The notes under the pieces are model-generated. The model was not told the DNA's origin. It searched no databases and was given only the letters and a program-made list of their open reading frames with translations. A program made the position numbers and the translations under genes. 15,937 bases of DNA from contig CANFZJ010000027.1 in the NCBI GenBank assembly GCA_947451445.1, forward strand, positions 1 through 15,937. Direction: 5' to 3'. The DNA comes from Comamonadaceae bacterium (lineage in GTDB: Bacteria; Pseudomonadota; Gammaproteobacteria; Burkholderiales; Burkholderiaceae_C). This document shows, one piece after another, positions 1 to 7,014 of the stretch. Position 1 is the first letter of the stretch. Each line of letters begins with the position of its first letter.

Positions 1-208
1 CAAACCTGAAGGCAAGGACTACAAAACCGTAGGCGCCGACCTCTACACCCCCAAATACTTTGGTACGGGCGTAGGTGTTGCCATCCGCAAGGGCGATAAA
101 GCGCTGAAGGAAGAGCTGAACGTCGCCATCAAGGCCATCCGCGCTGGCAGCACCTACAAAACCCTGAACGACAAGTACTTCAAATTTGACGTGTACGGCA
201 AGCAGTAA
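1..208 (+). CDS. aotJ: 3' end of periplasmic basic amino acid-binding protein (AotJ/ArgT-like)
   Basis: Only the last 68 codons are in the window, read from base 2, with the TAA at 206-208. The fragment contains FGTGVGVAIRKGDKALKEEL, then AIRAGSTYKTLNDKYFKFDV, and ends in YGKQ. This is the typical C-terminal lobe of family 3 solute-binding proteins (lysine/arginine/ornithine and histidine binding), where KYF-DVYG near the end is characteristic. It would bind the amino acid in the periplasm and hand it to the two permeases encoded next. The signal peptide and most ligand-contact residues lie upstream of the window, so the substrate is inferred from the gene order, which matches the arginine/ornithine aot locus. 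A 167-nt structured spacer separates it from the first permease gene. Confidence 0.85.
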   Translation, partial: KPEGKDYKTVGADLYTPKYFGTGVGVAIRKGDKALKEELNVAIKAIRAGSTYKTLNDKYFKFDVYGKQ

Positions 209-237
209 GGCCTCCAGGCTACACGCTTCGCGCTTTT

Positions 238-258
238 GCCCCCCTTCTTGCAGGGGGC
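238..258 (+). other. Small GC hairpin after the binding-protein gene
   Basis: GCCCCC (238-243) pairs perfectly with GGGGGC (253-258) around a 9-nt loop. It starts 30 nt after the aotJ stop and has no T-run after it, so it is a poor terminator. It could protect the 3' end of the abundant binding-protein mRNA from exonucleases, which is a common arrangement in ABC operons. That role is inferred. Confidence 0.45.
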
Positions 259-284
259 GAACCCAATGGCCCGGCAAAGCCGGT

Positions 285-314
285 GCCACGGGTTTCGGGC
301 CTGAAAACCGTGGC
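285..314 (+). promoter_or_regulatory. Strong hairpin upstream of the aotJ-aotQ terminator, possible attenuator arm
   Basis: GCCACGG (285-291) pairs perfectly with CCGTGGC (308-314). Inside, TTTC (293-296) pairs with GAAA (303-306) around loop GGGCCT, giving 11 bp with one internal mismatch. The 3' arm core CCGTGG (308-313) can instead pair with CCACGG at 341-346, which is also the 3' arm of the downstream terminator hairpin. The two structures are therefore mutually exclusive on paper, as in an attenuator. No ligand or leader peptide was identified. Confidence 0.45.
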
Positions 315-320
315 GTCTAT

Positions 321-358
321 GCCGTGCAGGTCGGTAGACCCCACGGCTTATTTTTATT
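321..358 (+). terminator. Intrinsic terminator-like hairpin between aotJ and aotQ
   Basis: GCCGTG (321-326) pairs with CACGGC (342-347) and, inside it, GGTC (329-332) pairs with GACC (337-340) around tetraloop GGTA, leaving a 2/1-nt internal bulge. The stem is followed directly by TTATTTTTATT (348-358). This is a good Rho-independent terminator shape inside an otherwise co-directional transporter cluster. Partial termination here would give more binding protein than permease, a known strategy in ABC importers. Its efficiency is unknown. Confidence 0.6.
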
Positions 359-375
359 CTCCAGGTAGCTTCGCT

Positions 376-1062
376 TTGAATGCATATTTCGGCTCTATTC
401 TTCACGGCGCACTGCTGACGATCTCGGTGTCGCTGGCTGCGCTGGTGGTCTCGGTGGTACTGGGCCTGCTGGGCGCGGCAGCCAAACTCTCGGGCCGTCC
501 GGCGCTGGTGTGGCCCGCCACGGTGTACACCACGGTCATTCGCGGCATTCCCGATCTGGTGCTGATGCTGCTGGTGTTCTACGGCGGCACGATCGGGGTC
601 AATGCCCTGCTGGAAATGTCCGGTAGCGAAGCCACGCTGGACCTGGAGCCATTTACGGCTGGGGTGCTGACACTGGGCTTCATTTACGGTGCCTACATGG
701 TCGAGACTTTTCGCGGGGCCATCATGGCCATCCCGAGGGGCCAATTTGAAGCCGCCGCCGCGTTTGGAATGAGCCCACAAAAAACGTTTTTCCGCATCAC
801 CGCACCGCAAATGGTGCGCTATGCGCTCCCCAGCTTTACCAACAACTGGCTAGTGCTGATCAAGGCCACCGCCCTGGTCAGCCTGATCGGCCTGCAAGAA
901 ATGACCTACCTGGCCAAACAAGCCAGCGCCGCCACCCGTTCGCCGTTTGTCTACCTGTTGTTTGCGGGCGGCCTGTTTCTTATCTACACCTGGGTCTCGC
1001 TGCGGGTGCTGCGCAAACTCAACGAGCGCTACAGCCTCGGCACCAAGAGGGTTTCATTTTGA
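376..1062 (+). CDS. aotQ: ABC transporter inner-membrane permease, AotQ/HisQ type
   Basis: One of two permeases forming the membrane channel for basic amino acids. The protein shows repeated hydrophobic segments. The cytoplasmic EAA loop is at about residues 118-145 (ETFRGAIMAIPRGQFEAAAA, with the key Glu near 125) and contacts the ATPase. It ends SLGTKRVSF, closely like the HisQ tail. The TTG at 376 was chosen because AGGTAG lies just upstream (363-368), it gives 228 residues as in E. coli HisQ, and the product MNAYFGSILHGALLT aligns with the HisQ N-terminus. A GTG at 283 in the same frame would add 31 residues encoded by the terminator hairpins and is unlikely. The gene overlaps aotM by 4 nt. 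Whether arginine, ornithine, lysine or histidine is preferred cannot be read here. Confidence 0.88.
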   Translation: MNAYFGSILHGALLTISVSLAALVVSVVLGLLGAAAKLSGRPALVWPATVYTTVIRGIPDLVLMLLVFYGGTIGVNALLEMSGSEATLDLEPFTAGVLTLGFIYGAYMVETFRGAIMAIPRGQFEAAAAFGMSPQKTFFRITAPQMVRYALPSFTNNWLVLIKATALVSLIGLQEMTYLAKQASAATRSPFVYLLFAGGLFLIYTWVSLRVLRKLNERYSLGTKRVSF

Positions 1063-1772
1063 ACTGGGAAGTCATCTTTAGCGCAGACAGCCTGGCCATG
1101 TTTGGCGAAGGCATCGTCACCACGCTGACCCTGCTGTTTGCCTCGCTGGCCATTGGTGCGGTACTGGCCGTGCTGTTCGCCCTGGCATTGACCAGCAACA
1201 ACCGCCTGCTGCAACGCCTGGTGGAGGCCTACACCTTTGTGATTCGCGGCACGCCGCTGCTGATCCAGATGTACTTGATCTACTACGGACTGGCCCAGCT
1301 GGAATGGATCCAGGCACGCTGGGACACCGTGTGGCCGCTGGTCTACTTCAAGAACGCCTTCTTCTGCGCACTGCTCGCGTTTGCGCTGAACACGGCAGGC
1401 TACACCGCCGAAATGCTGGCCGGGTCGATTCGCGAAACCAACGCGGGCGAAATCGAAGCGGCCCAGTCATTTGGCATGAGCCGCTTCCAGATCATGCTGC
1501 GCGTGGTCTTGCCCAGCGCCATGCGCCGCACCCTGCCCGCCTACAGCAATGAAGTGGTGATGATGCTGCAAAGCACCAGCCTGGCCAGCGCCGTACCCGG
1601 CCTACTGGACGTGACCGCCGCCGCCAGCCGCATCTACTCTGACTTTTACCTGCCATTTGAAGCCTATTTGTTTGCGGCGGCGATCTACTTGGTAGGCACT
1701 TTTGCGCTGATTGCTGTGTTCCGAGTGGCCGAACGCCACTTCCTGGGCTACTTGGCCCCACGTAAACATTAA
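1059..1772 (+). CDS. aotM: ABC transporter inner-membrane permease, AotM/HisM type
   Basis: Second permease subunit (237 residues), expected to pair with AotQ. It carries the binding-protein-dependent permease fold, with the signature region FVIRGTPLLIQMYLIYYGL near residues 61-80. The EAA loop is GEIEAAQSFGMSRFQIMLRV, with its first EAA Glu near residue 133. The C-terminus FRVAERHFLGYLAP resembles HisM. The start is TTG at 1059, overlapping the aotQ TGA in the string TTGA, so translation is probably coupled. AAGAGG (1045-1050) is a good ribosome-binding site at 8 nt spacing. Membership in the family is clear; substrate specificity is inferred from the neighbours. Confidence 0.9.
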   Translation: MNWEVIFSADSLAMFGEGIVTTLTLLFASLAIGAVLAVLFALALTSNNRLLQRLVEAYTFVIRGTPLLIQMYLIYYGLAQLEWIQARWDTVWPLVYFKNAFFCALLAFALNTAGYTAEMLAGSIRETNAGEIEAAQSFGMSRFQIMLRVVLPSAMRRTLPAYSNEVVMMLQSTSLASAVPGLLDVTAAASRIYSDFYLPFEAYLFAAAIYLVGTFALIAVFRVAERHFLGYLAPRKH

Positions 1773-1776
1773 TCCA

Positions 1777-2907
1777 ATGCACCGCACCGACCACGCGCTG
1801 CACAGCCAAAGCCTGGGCAGCCACAAAACACTCAGCAGCTTCCACTTCGGCACTGTCGGGGCCCGGCCCAAGGTCTATATCCAGGCCAGCCTGCATGCCG
1901 AAGAGCTACCCGGCATGCTGGCCGCCTACCACCTGCGCCACCTGCTGGAACAGGCCGAGGCGCAAGGGCAGATTCAGGGTGAAATCATTCTGGTACCGGT
2001 GGCCAACCCCATCGGGCTAGCGCAGCGGGTAGACCACAAGCCCATGGGCCGGTTTGAGCTGAACAGCTCGGAGAACTTCAACCGCCACTACCCCGACTTT
2101 TGCGCTGCCGTACTGCCCCAATTGCAGAACGAACTACGCGACACACTAGGCACCGACCCCGCGCACAACGTACGTACCGTGCGCCAAGCAGTGGCCGCCT
2201 GGCTGCACGACTGGCAACCCGCCACCGAACTGGCCAGCCAGCGCAAAACCCTGGTCAGCCTGGCTTTTGATGCCGACGTGGTGCTAGACCTGCACTGCGA
2301 CTGTGAGGCCGTGCTGCACCTGTACACCGAAACGCCCTGCTGGCCCACGCTGGAACCGCTGGCCCGCCTGCTGGGTGCACAAGCCGTGCTGCTGGCCCAG
2401 AAATCAGGCGGCTTGTCGTTTGACGAAAGCCTGTCCGGTCTGTGGTGGCAACTGGCCGATGCGCTGGGCCCGGCTTTTCCGATACCCCAAGCCTGCTGCA
2501 GCACCACGGTAGAACTGCGCGGCGAAGGCGACGTAGGCCACGCCTGGGCCAAGGCCGACGCACAAGCCATCTTTGGCTACTTGCAGCACCTGGACGTGGT
2601 CGCAGGCCCTGCCCCGGCCCTGCCCGACCTAGCCTGTGCCGCTACCCCCTTGTCCGGCGCGCAGGTAGTACGTTCACCCGTGCCCGGCGTGCTGGTATTT
2701 GCCATACAGCCTGGCAACCACGTTGCGCTGGGCGCACTGGTGGCCGAGGTGATCAACCCCATTACCGACACCGTATACGCCCTGCGGGCCGAAGTGCCCG
2801 GCGTGCTGTACGCCCGCATCCATGGCCGCTACGCCACCCCCGGTGAAGACCTGGCCCACATCGCGGGCAAAGTGCCTTTCCGCACCGGCAATCTGCTGGG
2901 TGCTTGA
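1777..2907 (+). CDS. aotO: AstE/aspartoacylase-family zinc hydrolase (AotO-like, M14 fold)
   Basis: A 376-residue member of the succinylglutamate desuccinylase/aspartoacylase family, zinc enzymes that hydrolyse N-acyl amino acids. Zinc ligands are visible as H40-A-E-E43 in SLHAEELPG and H173 in VLDLHCD. E246 in TTVELRGEGD is the likely catalytic base. The last ~80 residues (from GVLVFAIQPGNH) look like the C-terminal beta-barrel domain. The ATG at 1777, 4 nt after the aotM stop, was chosen; an in-frame upstream extension would lie inside aotM. The position between permease and ATPase genes matches aotO of P. aeruginosa, which is reported as dispensable for arginine/ornithine uptake and has no settled role. 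Deacylation of imported N-acyl basic amino acids is a reasonable inference only. Confidence 0.85.
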   Translation: MHRTDHALHSQSLGSHKTLSSFHFGTVGARPKVYIQASLHAEELPGMLAAYHLRHLLEQAEAQGQIQGEIILVPVANPIGLAQRVDHKPMGRFELNSSENFNRHYPDFCAAVLPQLQNELRDTLGTDPAHNVRTVRQAVAAWLHDWQPATELASQRKTLVSLAFDADVVLDLHCDCEAVLHLYTETPCWPTLEPLARLLGAQAVLLAQKSGGLSFDESLSGLWWQLADALGPAFPIPQACCSTTVELRGEGDVGHAWAKADAQAIFGYLQHLDVVAGPAPALPDLACAATPLSGAQVVRSPVPGVLVFAIQPGNHVALGALVAEVINPITDTVYALRAEVPGVLYARIHGRYATPGEDLAHIAGKVPFRTGNLLGA

Positions 2908-2913
2908 ATCCGC

Positions 2914-3002
2914 TTCCATTTCAATCCGATATGTCGTTACTTCGCCTTGCCGTATGTTCATACTGTCTGCGGCTTCGCGCCTAATCTCGGATTGAAATGG
3001 AA
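2914..3002. repeat. Perfect 16-bp inverted repeat with 57-nt loop between aotO and aotP
   Basis: TTCCATTTCAATCCGA (2914-2929) is exactly reverse-complemented by TCGGATTGAAATGGAA (2987-3002). The 57-nt loop holds a smaller hairpin, GTAT (2952-2955) with ATAC (2960-2963). A T8 run follows at 3012-3019, 9 nt after the stem, so a classic terminator is only weakly supported. The element fills nearly all of the 125-nt gap before the aotP ATG. It could be a miniature mobile element, an mRNA processing or stabilising structure, or an expression tuner. No flanking target duplication was found. Confidence 0.8.
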
Positions 3003-3032
3003 ACAGAATAATTTTTTTTGAATGACTGTCCC

Positions 3033-3809
3033 ATGACCACCAAGCCGCTCAAACTCCAAGCCATCGACATCCACAAAAAATACGGCTCCAACGAGGTGCT
3101 CAAAGGCGTGTCGCTGGAAGCCCGCGCGGGCGATGTGATCAGCATCATCGGCAGCTCCGGCTCCGGCAAATCCACCTTTTTGCGCTGCATGAACCTGCTG
3201 GAAAAGCCCAACGCGGGCCGCATCATCGTGGCCGGTGAAGAGCTGAAACTGGTGGCCGACAAAAACGGTGAACTCATCGCCGCCGAGGCCAAGCAGCTGC
3301 AGCGCATGCGCACCCGGCTGGCCATGGTGTTCCAGCACTTCAACCTGTGGGCGCACATGACGGTGCTGCAAAACATCATCGAAGCCCCGGTGCACGTACT
3401 GGGCGTGCCCAAGGACGAAGCCATAGCGCGCGCCCGCAAGTACCTGAAGCTGGTCGATCTGGGCCAAAAAGAAGACAGCTACCCCGGCCACATGAGCGGC
3501 GGCCAGCAGCAGCGGGTGGCCATTGCCCGGTCGCTGGCGATTGAACCCGAAGTGATGCTGTTCGACGAACCCACCAGCGCACTGGACCCTGAACTGGTGT
3601 CCGAAGTGCTGCGCGTCATGCGCACCTTGGCCGAAGAGGGACGCACCATGGTGGTGGTCACGCACGAAATGGGCTTTGCCCGCGAAGTGGCCAACCACCT
3701 GATCTTTCTGCACAAAGGCTGCATCGAAGAGCAAGGCGTGCCGCGTGAAGTGCTGACCCAGCCCAAGAGCGAGCGGCTGCAGCAGTTCTTGTCGGGCAGT
3801 TTGAAGTAA
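3033..3809 (+). CDS. aotP: ABC transporter ATP-binding protein, AotP/HisP type
   Basis: The ATPase that powers the AotJQM importer at the cytoplasmic membrane face (258 residues, as in HisP). It has Walker A GSSGSGKST (40-48), a Q-loop in MVFQHFNLW, the signature MSGGQQQR (from 154), Walker B LFDEPTSALDPE (D178, E179) and switch H211 in VVVTHEMGF. The N-terminus (IDIHKKYGSNEVLKGVSL) and C-terminus (LQQFLSGSLK) are nearly those of HisP. The ATG at 3033 fits the family length; a TTG at 3018 in the same frame is possible. No clear Shine-Dalgarno is visible because a T8 run sits just upstream. The argR gene that follows aotP in P. aeruginosa is absent; the next gene, cobQ, is convergent. Confidence 0.93.
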   Translation: MTTKPLKLQAIDIHKKYGSNEVLKGVSLEARAGDVISIIGSSGSGKSTFLRCMNLLEKPNAGRIIVAGEELKLVADKNGELIAAEAKQLQRMRTRLAMVFQHFNLWAHMTVLQNIIEAPVHVLGVPKDEAIARARKYLKLVDLGQKEDSYPGHMSGGQQQRVAIARSLAIEPEVMLFDEPTSALDPELVSEVLRVMRTLAEEGRTMVVVTHEMGFAREVANHLIFLHKGCIEEQGVPREVLTQPKSERLQQFLSGSLK

Positions 3810-3819
3810 AAAGCGCCTT

Positions 3820-3850
3820 CAGCGCAGGTAGCACGTGCGCTAGCAGCTAC
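3820..3850 (+). repeat. Copy A of a 31-bp palindromic intergenic repeat
   Basis: Lies between the convergent ends of aotP and cobQ. It begins CAGCGCAGGT, continues through TGCGC and ends AGCAGCTAC. GCGCA near the left end and TGCGC in the middle form the palindromic core. It shares this layout with copies at 5363-5393, 9911-9941 and (inverted) 12849-12879. Confidence 0.65.
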
Positions 3851-3865
3851 AGTTACGATAGCAAG

Positions 3866-5335
3866 TCAAGATGCGCCCCGCGGGGCTACCAGCGAGGCTA
3901 AAAACCCGGCCTCAAAGTGCTGCGCTGCGTAGTCGGCCAGCCCGTCAAACACCACATCCAGCGTCGGCACAGAAGCCCCAAAAAGGGCCTGCAGCACGGC
4001 CGCGTCTTCCAGCAGGCCGTGCAGGTACAGGCCCAGCACATTACCCGCTGCGTTTTGCCAGCCCAGGCCGTCGGGCAGCACCGGCTGGGCGATGTCGCCG
4101 CCGCGCGCCATGGCGGCATGCTGCTGGGTTTGGCCGTGGTGAATTTCGTAACCCGCCACCGCCACACCAGCCAGTACCGCCCAAAGGCCGGTCATTGCAG
4201 GGGCAAATCGGGCCTGGCGGGCCTGTACGGTTTTGTGCAGTTCAAACTGGGTGACCAGCGGCAGCAGGCCCAGGCCGGGGGCGTTGCCGTCGATGCCGTG
4301 GGTGTCGATCAGCGCCTCACCCAGCATTTGCAGGCCGCCGCAAATGCCCAGCACCGCCCCACCCTGCCCGGCGTGGGCGCAAATAGCGGCGTCCAGCCCC
4401 TGCTGGCGCAGCCAGGCCAGGTCGCCGCTGGTGTGCTTGGAGCCGGGCAGGATGATCCAGTCAGCCCCCAGCACATCGGCCGGACTGCGTGCCCAGACCA
4501 GGCGCACACCGGGCACGTTTTTCAGCGGCTGGAATTCGTCCAGATTGTTGGCGCGGGGGTAGGCGACGACAGCGACGGTGCGAACCACCGTGCCGCTGGC
4601 GCGGGTACGATCGTCGAACATACCGTCCTCCTCCGGCAAACCATGCTGCCACCACATCGGCAGCGTGGCCACGGTGGGCACGCCGGTCAGGTCTTGCAGC
4701 AACTGCGGGGCGGGGGCCAGCAGGGCCGCGTTGCCACGGAACTTGTTCAGCACAAAGCCGTGCAGCAGAGCCCGGTCGGCCTCGGGCAGCAGGGCCCAGG
4801 TACCGTACAGATGGGCAAACGCGCCGCCCCGGTCGATGTCGCTAACCAGCAGACAGCGGGCATTGGCGTGGCGGGCCACGCGCATGTTGACGATATCGCT
4901 GCTGGACAGGTTGATCTCCGCAGGGGAGCCCGCGCCTTCGATCACCACCACGTCGTTTTCGGCCCGTAGCGCGTCCAGCGCCTGGGCAATGTGCGGCCAG
5001 ACCAGGGCGCTGCGGCTGCGCCAGTCCATCGCCGTTAACTCGGCATTGACCTCACCCAGCAAGACCACCTGGCTGTGGGTGTCGCGCTCGGGCTTGAGCA
5101 GCAGCGGGTTCATGCGCACGTCGGGCACCGCACGCGCGGCCAGGGCCTGGAAATACTGGGCGCTGCCGATTTCGCCGCCGGCCACCACACGGGCGTTGTT
5201 GCTCATGTTTTGCGCTTTGAACGGCGCAACTTTGAGGCCCTGACGGGCGTAGTGGCGGCACAGGGCGGTGGTCAGCCAGCTTTTACCAGCGCCGCTGGTG
5301 GTGCCCAGCACCATGGTGCACGCAGCGAGAGTCAT
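3866..5335 (-). CDS. cobQ: Cobyric acid synthase (glutamine-hydrolysing)
   Basis: A 489-residue cobalamin-biosynthesis enzyme (CobQ/CbiP). It uses glutamine and ATP to amidate four carboxylates of adenosylcobyrinic acid a,c-diamide, forming adenosylcobyric acid. The N-terminal dethiobiotin-synthetase-like domain has P-loop GTTSGAGKS (11-19), then KAQNMSNNA and an LVSDIDRGGAFAHLYGT segment. The C-terminal class I glutaminase-like domain has nucleophile C332 in GICGGLQMLG, GYEIHHG, and catalytic H439 in LYLHG. Length and motifs are complete. The ATG at 5335 has no clear ribosome-binding site; an ATG seven codons later would also keep the P-loop. No other cobalamin gene and no obvious cobalamin riboswitch is in the window, so it stands apart from the rest of its pathway. 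Confidence 0.95.
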   Translation of the reverse strand: MTLAACTMVLGTTSGAGKSWLTTALCRHYARQGLKVAPFKAQNMSNNARVVAGGEIGSAQYFQALAARAVPDVRMNPLLLKPERDTHSQVVLLGEVNAELTAMDWRSRSALVWPHIAQALDALRAENDVVVIEGAGSPAEINLSSSDIVNMRVARHANARCLLVSDIDRGGAFAHLYGTWALLPEADRALLHGFVLNKFRGNAALLAPAPQLLQDLTGVPTVATLPMWWQHGLPEEDGMFDDRTRASGTVVRTVAVVAYPRANNLDEFQPLKNVPGVRLVWARSPADVLGADWIILPGSKHTSGDLAWLRQQGLDAAICAHAGQGGAVLGICGGLQMLGEALIDTHGIDGNAPGLGLLPLVTQFELHKTVQARQARFAPAMTGLWAVLAGVAVAGYEIHHGQTQQHAAMARGGDIAQPVLPDGLGWQNAAGNVLGLYLHGLLEDAAVLQALFGASVPTLDVVFDGLADYAAQHFEAGFLASLVAPRGAS

Positions 5336-5351
5336 AGTTTATTTTTAGGTC

Positions 5352-5408
5352 AAATAGCGCTCTAGCGCAGATAAGTATTGCGTAAGCAGCTATATTTTAA
5401 ATAGCGCT
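5352..5408. repeat. Copy B of the palindromic repeat, flanked by 10-bp direct repeats
   Basis: The core at 5363-5393 begins TAGCGCAGAT and ends GTAAGCAGCTAT, matching copies A, C and D. AAATAGCGCT occurs on both sides, at 5352-5361 and 5399-5408. These could be a target duplication, or simply part of the repeat's own structure. The element occupies the 72-nt gap between the cyclase stop and the cobQ start, and its right end touches the cyclase stop codon. Confidence 0.6.
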
Positions 5409-6328
5409 TACGGCGCCCATTCACAACGATTGCGTCCGGCGGCTTTGGCGGCGTACAGCGCTTCATCGACCCGGTGGTAGGCCTTGCGGGCATCGTCTTC
5501 GGGGCGCAGCAGGTCTACCCCGGCCGAGCAGGTGTAGAAAAAGTCGGGAAACAGCGGCAACGGGTGGGCATCGCTCACCAGCGCCAGAATGCGCGGAATG
5601 GTGGTGGTCAGGCTGTCCATGTCCATGCCGGGAAACAGCAGCAAAAACTCCTCCCCACCGACCCGGCCAAAGCAGTCTTCGCGGCGCAAAGCGGCGTGCA
5701 CCGTGCGCGCAAAGTGCTGCAACACGGTGTCGCCCGCCGGGTGGCCATAGGTATCGTTGATGCGTTTGAAGTAGTCCAGGTCCAGCAGCACCACGCCACA
5801 GGGGGTCTTGTTGGCCCGCAGCTGGGCCTGGTGTTGCTCCAGCTGCAGCAGCACGTGGGCCCGGTTGCTGATGCCGGTCAGGCCATCGGTCTGCGCTGCC
5901 CTTTGGGCCACATCGCGCGCCTGGCGCACGGCGCGTTCGCTGCTCTTCAGGTCGGTAATGTCGCTGGCCACGCACAGCATCCAGCCGTCGGAGCGCACGG
6001 TTTCGGTCATCCACATCCAGCGGCCATCGCACAGGTCGCACTCGAATGCACGAAACGGCAGCTTGCCGCGCCGCGACCGGGCCGATGCCAGCCAGGCGGG
6101 GAAGTCCAGGGTCTGGATCAGGGATCCGGTGCCCTGGGTGTAGCTTTTGGTCATCAGCTCGGCCCAGGTCAGCTGCTCGTCCGGGTCCAGGTTGTAGCTG
6201 CTGCGAAACGCGGGGTTGGCAAACTGCAACTGGTCGGCCGCGTCAAACAAGGCCACCAGCAGAGGCGAATCTTGCTGCGCCGCTAGCAATTGCAGAGCAA
6301 TAGGGTCCGTAGTGGCAGGCGCTGGCAT
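5408..6328 (-). CDS. PAS-GGDEF diguanylate cyclase
   Basis: A 306-residue predicted cytoplasmic signalling enzyme that makes cyclic di-GMP from two GTP. Residues ~20-125 look like a PAS sensor domain (DSPLLVALFDAADQLQFANP to VASDITDLKSSE), followed by a short charged linker. The GGDEF domain starts at TDGLTGISNRA (~147). It has the Mg site in LLDLDYFKRIND (D183, D185), an intact catalytic GGEEF at 224-228, and an I-site R215-R-E-D218 five residues upstream, so product inhibition is expected. No transmembrane segment is seen. The ATG at 6328 was chosen because it lies 5 nt after the kinase stop; a longer frame to 6448 would overlap the kinase gene. The signal sensed by the PAS domain is unknown. 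Confidence 0.9.
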   Translation of the reverse strand: MPAPATTDPIALQLLAAQQDSPLLVALFDAADQLQFANPAFRSSYNLDPDEQLTWAELMTKSYTQGTGSLIQTLDFPAWLASARSRRGKLPFRAFECDLCDGRWMWMTETVRSDGWMLCVASDITDLKSSERAVRQARDVAQRAAQTDGLTGISNRAHVLLQLEQHQAQLRANKTPCGVVLLDLDYFKRINDTYGHPAGDTVLQHFARTVHAALRREDCFGRVGGEEFLLLFPGMDMDSLTTTIPRILALVSDAHPLPLFPDFFYTCSAGVDLLRPEDDARKAYHRVDEALYAAKAAGRNRCEWAP

Positions 6329-6333
6329 GGTTT

Positions 6334-7014
6334 TCACTCTACAGACACGAAGTCGTCCGCCAAGGCCCGGCTGCGCAGCACGGTGTCGGCGTTGTGTTGG
6401 TCGTTGGTGGCCACCCGGGCCTGCGCCTCGGCCAGGCTGATGCCCCACACCGCCTGGTGGCGGGCGACCAGGCGCGGCACGGCCACGGCCATCGGCACGT
6501 CCAGGTACCAGCAGGCATCCAGCAGGCCGTCCAGGTTCCAGCCGTGCTCGCGGTGCAGCAGGTACAGGCCCTCCACCAGCACCAGCCGGGTACGGGCGGG
6601 CACGGCCACTGCATCGGCCACCGGGTCGCCCACGCTGTGTTCAAAGTCGGGCCATAGCACCGGGGGGGCGTCGGCGGTCAGCGGGGTGGCGCGCAGCTGC
6701 TGCAGGCGGGCGGCCAGGCCGGCGGGGTCGAAGGTCCAGGGTGCGCCGCGCCGCGCCAGCGCCGCCGCCGGGTCGTCCATGCGGGCCAGCTGGGCCCGGC
6801 TGAGGTGAAAGCCGTCCATGCCCAGCGCCACCACGCTGCCCGGCCCCGCCTGGGCGTTGACGGCCTGGGCCAGCAGCGCGGCCACCGTGCTTTTGCCAGA
6901 ACCCGGCAGACCGACCAGGCCGACGACGCAGCGCCGGGTGGGGTGGGCCCGCAGCAGGTCCAGCAGGCGTTGGACCAGGGCGGTGGGGGCGAAGGGTGCT
7001 GGGGGTGGCGTCAT
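6334..7014 (-). CDS. P-loop nucleoside/nucleotide kinase-like protein (YggC/FrcK family)
   Basis: A 226-residue P-loop kinase of the uridine kinase/phosphoribulokinase/pantothenate kinase superfamily. Visible are Walker A GLPGSGKST (35-43), MDGFH (66-70), RGAPWTFD (89-96), DFEHSVGDPV (~123-132), LVEGLYLL (147-154, Walker B-like) and ATNDQHNADTV (~202-212). This set is typical of the YggC and FrcK group, whose substrates (sugars or nucleosides) are mostly unproven. Its ATG overlaps the SDR stop in ATGA, so the two are probably translationally coupled, and the diguanylate cyclase follows 5 nt downstream. The kinase fold is certain; the phosphorylated substrate is not known from sequence. Confidence 0.82.
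   Translation of the reverse strand: MTPPPAPFAPTALVQRLLDLLRAHPTRRCVVGLVGLPGSGKSTVAALLAQAVNAQAGPGSVVALGMDGFHLSRAQLARMDDPAAALARRGAPWTFDPAGLAARLQQLRATPLTADAPPVLWPDFEHSVGDPVADAVAVPARTRLVLVEGLYLLHREHGWNLDGLLDACWYLDVPMAVAVPRLVARHQAVWGISLAEAQARVATNDQHNADTVLRSRALADDFVSVE

Noticed and set aside
2914..3002. Inverted repeat as an integron attC site or CRISPR element
   Set aside because: No GTTRRRY/RYYYAAC core sites and no repeated unit with spacers; only one palindrome.
3022..3036. Mini frame (MTVP) overlapping the aotP ATG by ATGA
   Set aside because: Four codons without a ribosome-binding site; too short to support as a leader peptide.
2958..3734. 258-codon minus-strand frame opposite aotP
   Set aside because: His/Phe/Gln-rich shadow of an unmistakable ABC ATPase gene.
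3917..4969. 350-codon plus-strand frame opposite cobQ
   Set aside because: Low-complexity shadow composition; cobQ motifs are complete on the minus strand.
5336..5407. Cobalamin riboswitch upstream of cobQ
   Set aside because: The gap is only 72 nt, is filled by a palindromic repeat, and lacks any B12-box-like sequence that I could recognise.
6329..6448. N-terminal extension of the diguanylate cyclase to 6448
   Set aside because: It overlaps the kinase gene by over 100 nt and adds an Arg/Gly-rich shadow sequence; the ATG at 6328 directly follows the kinase stop.
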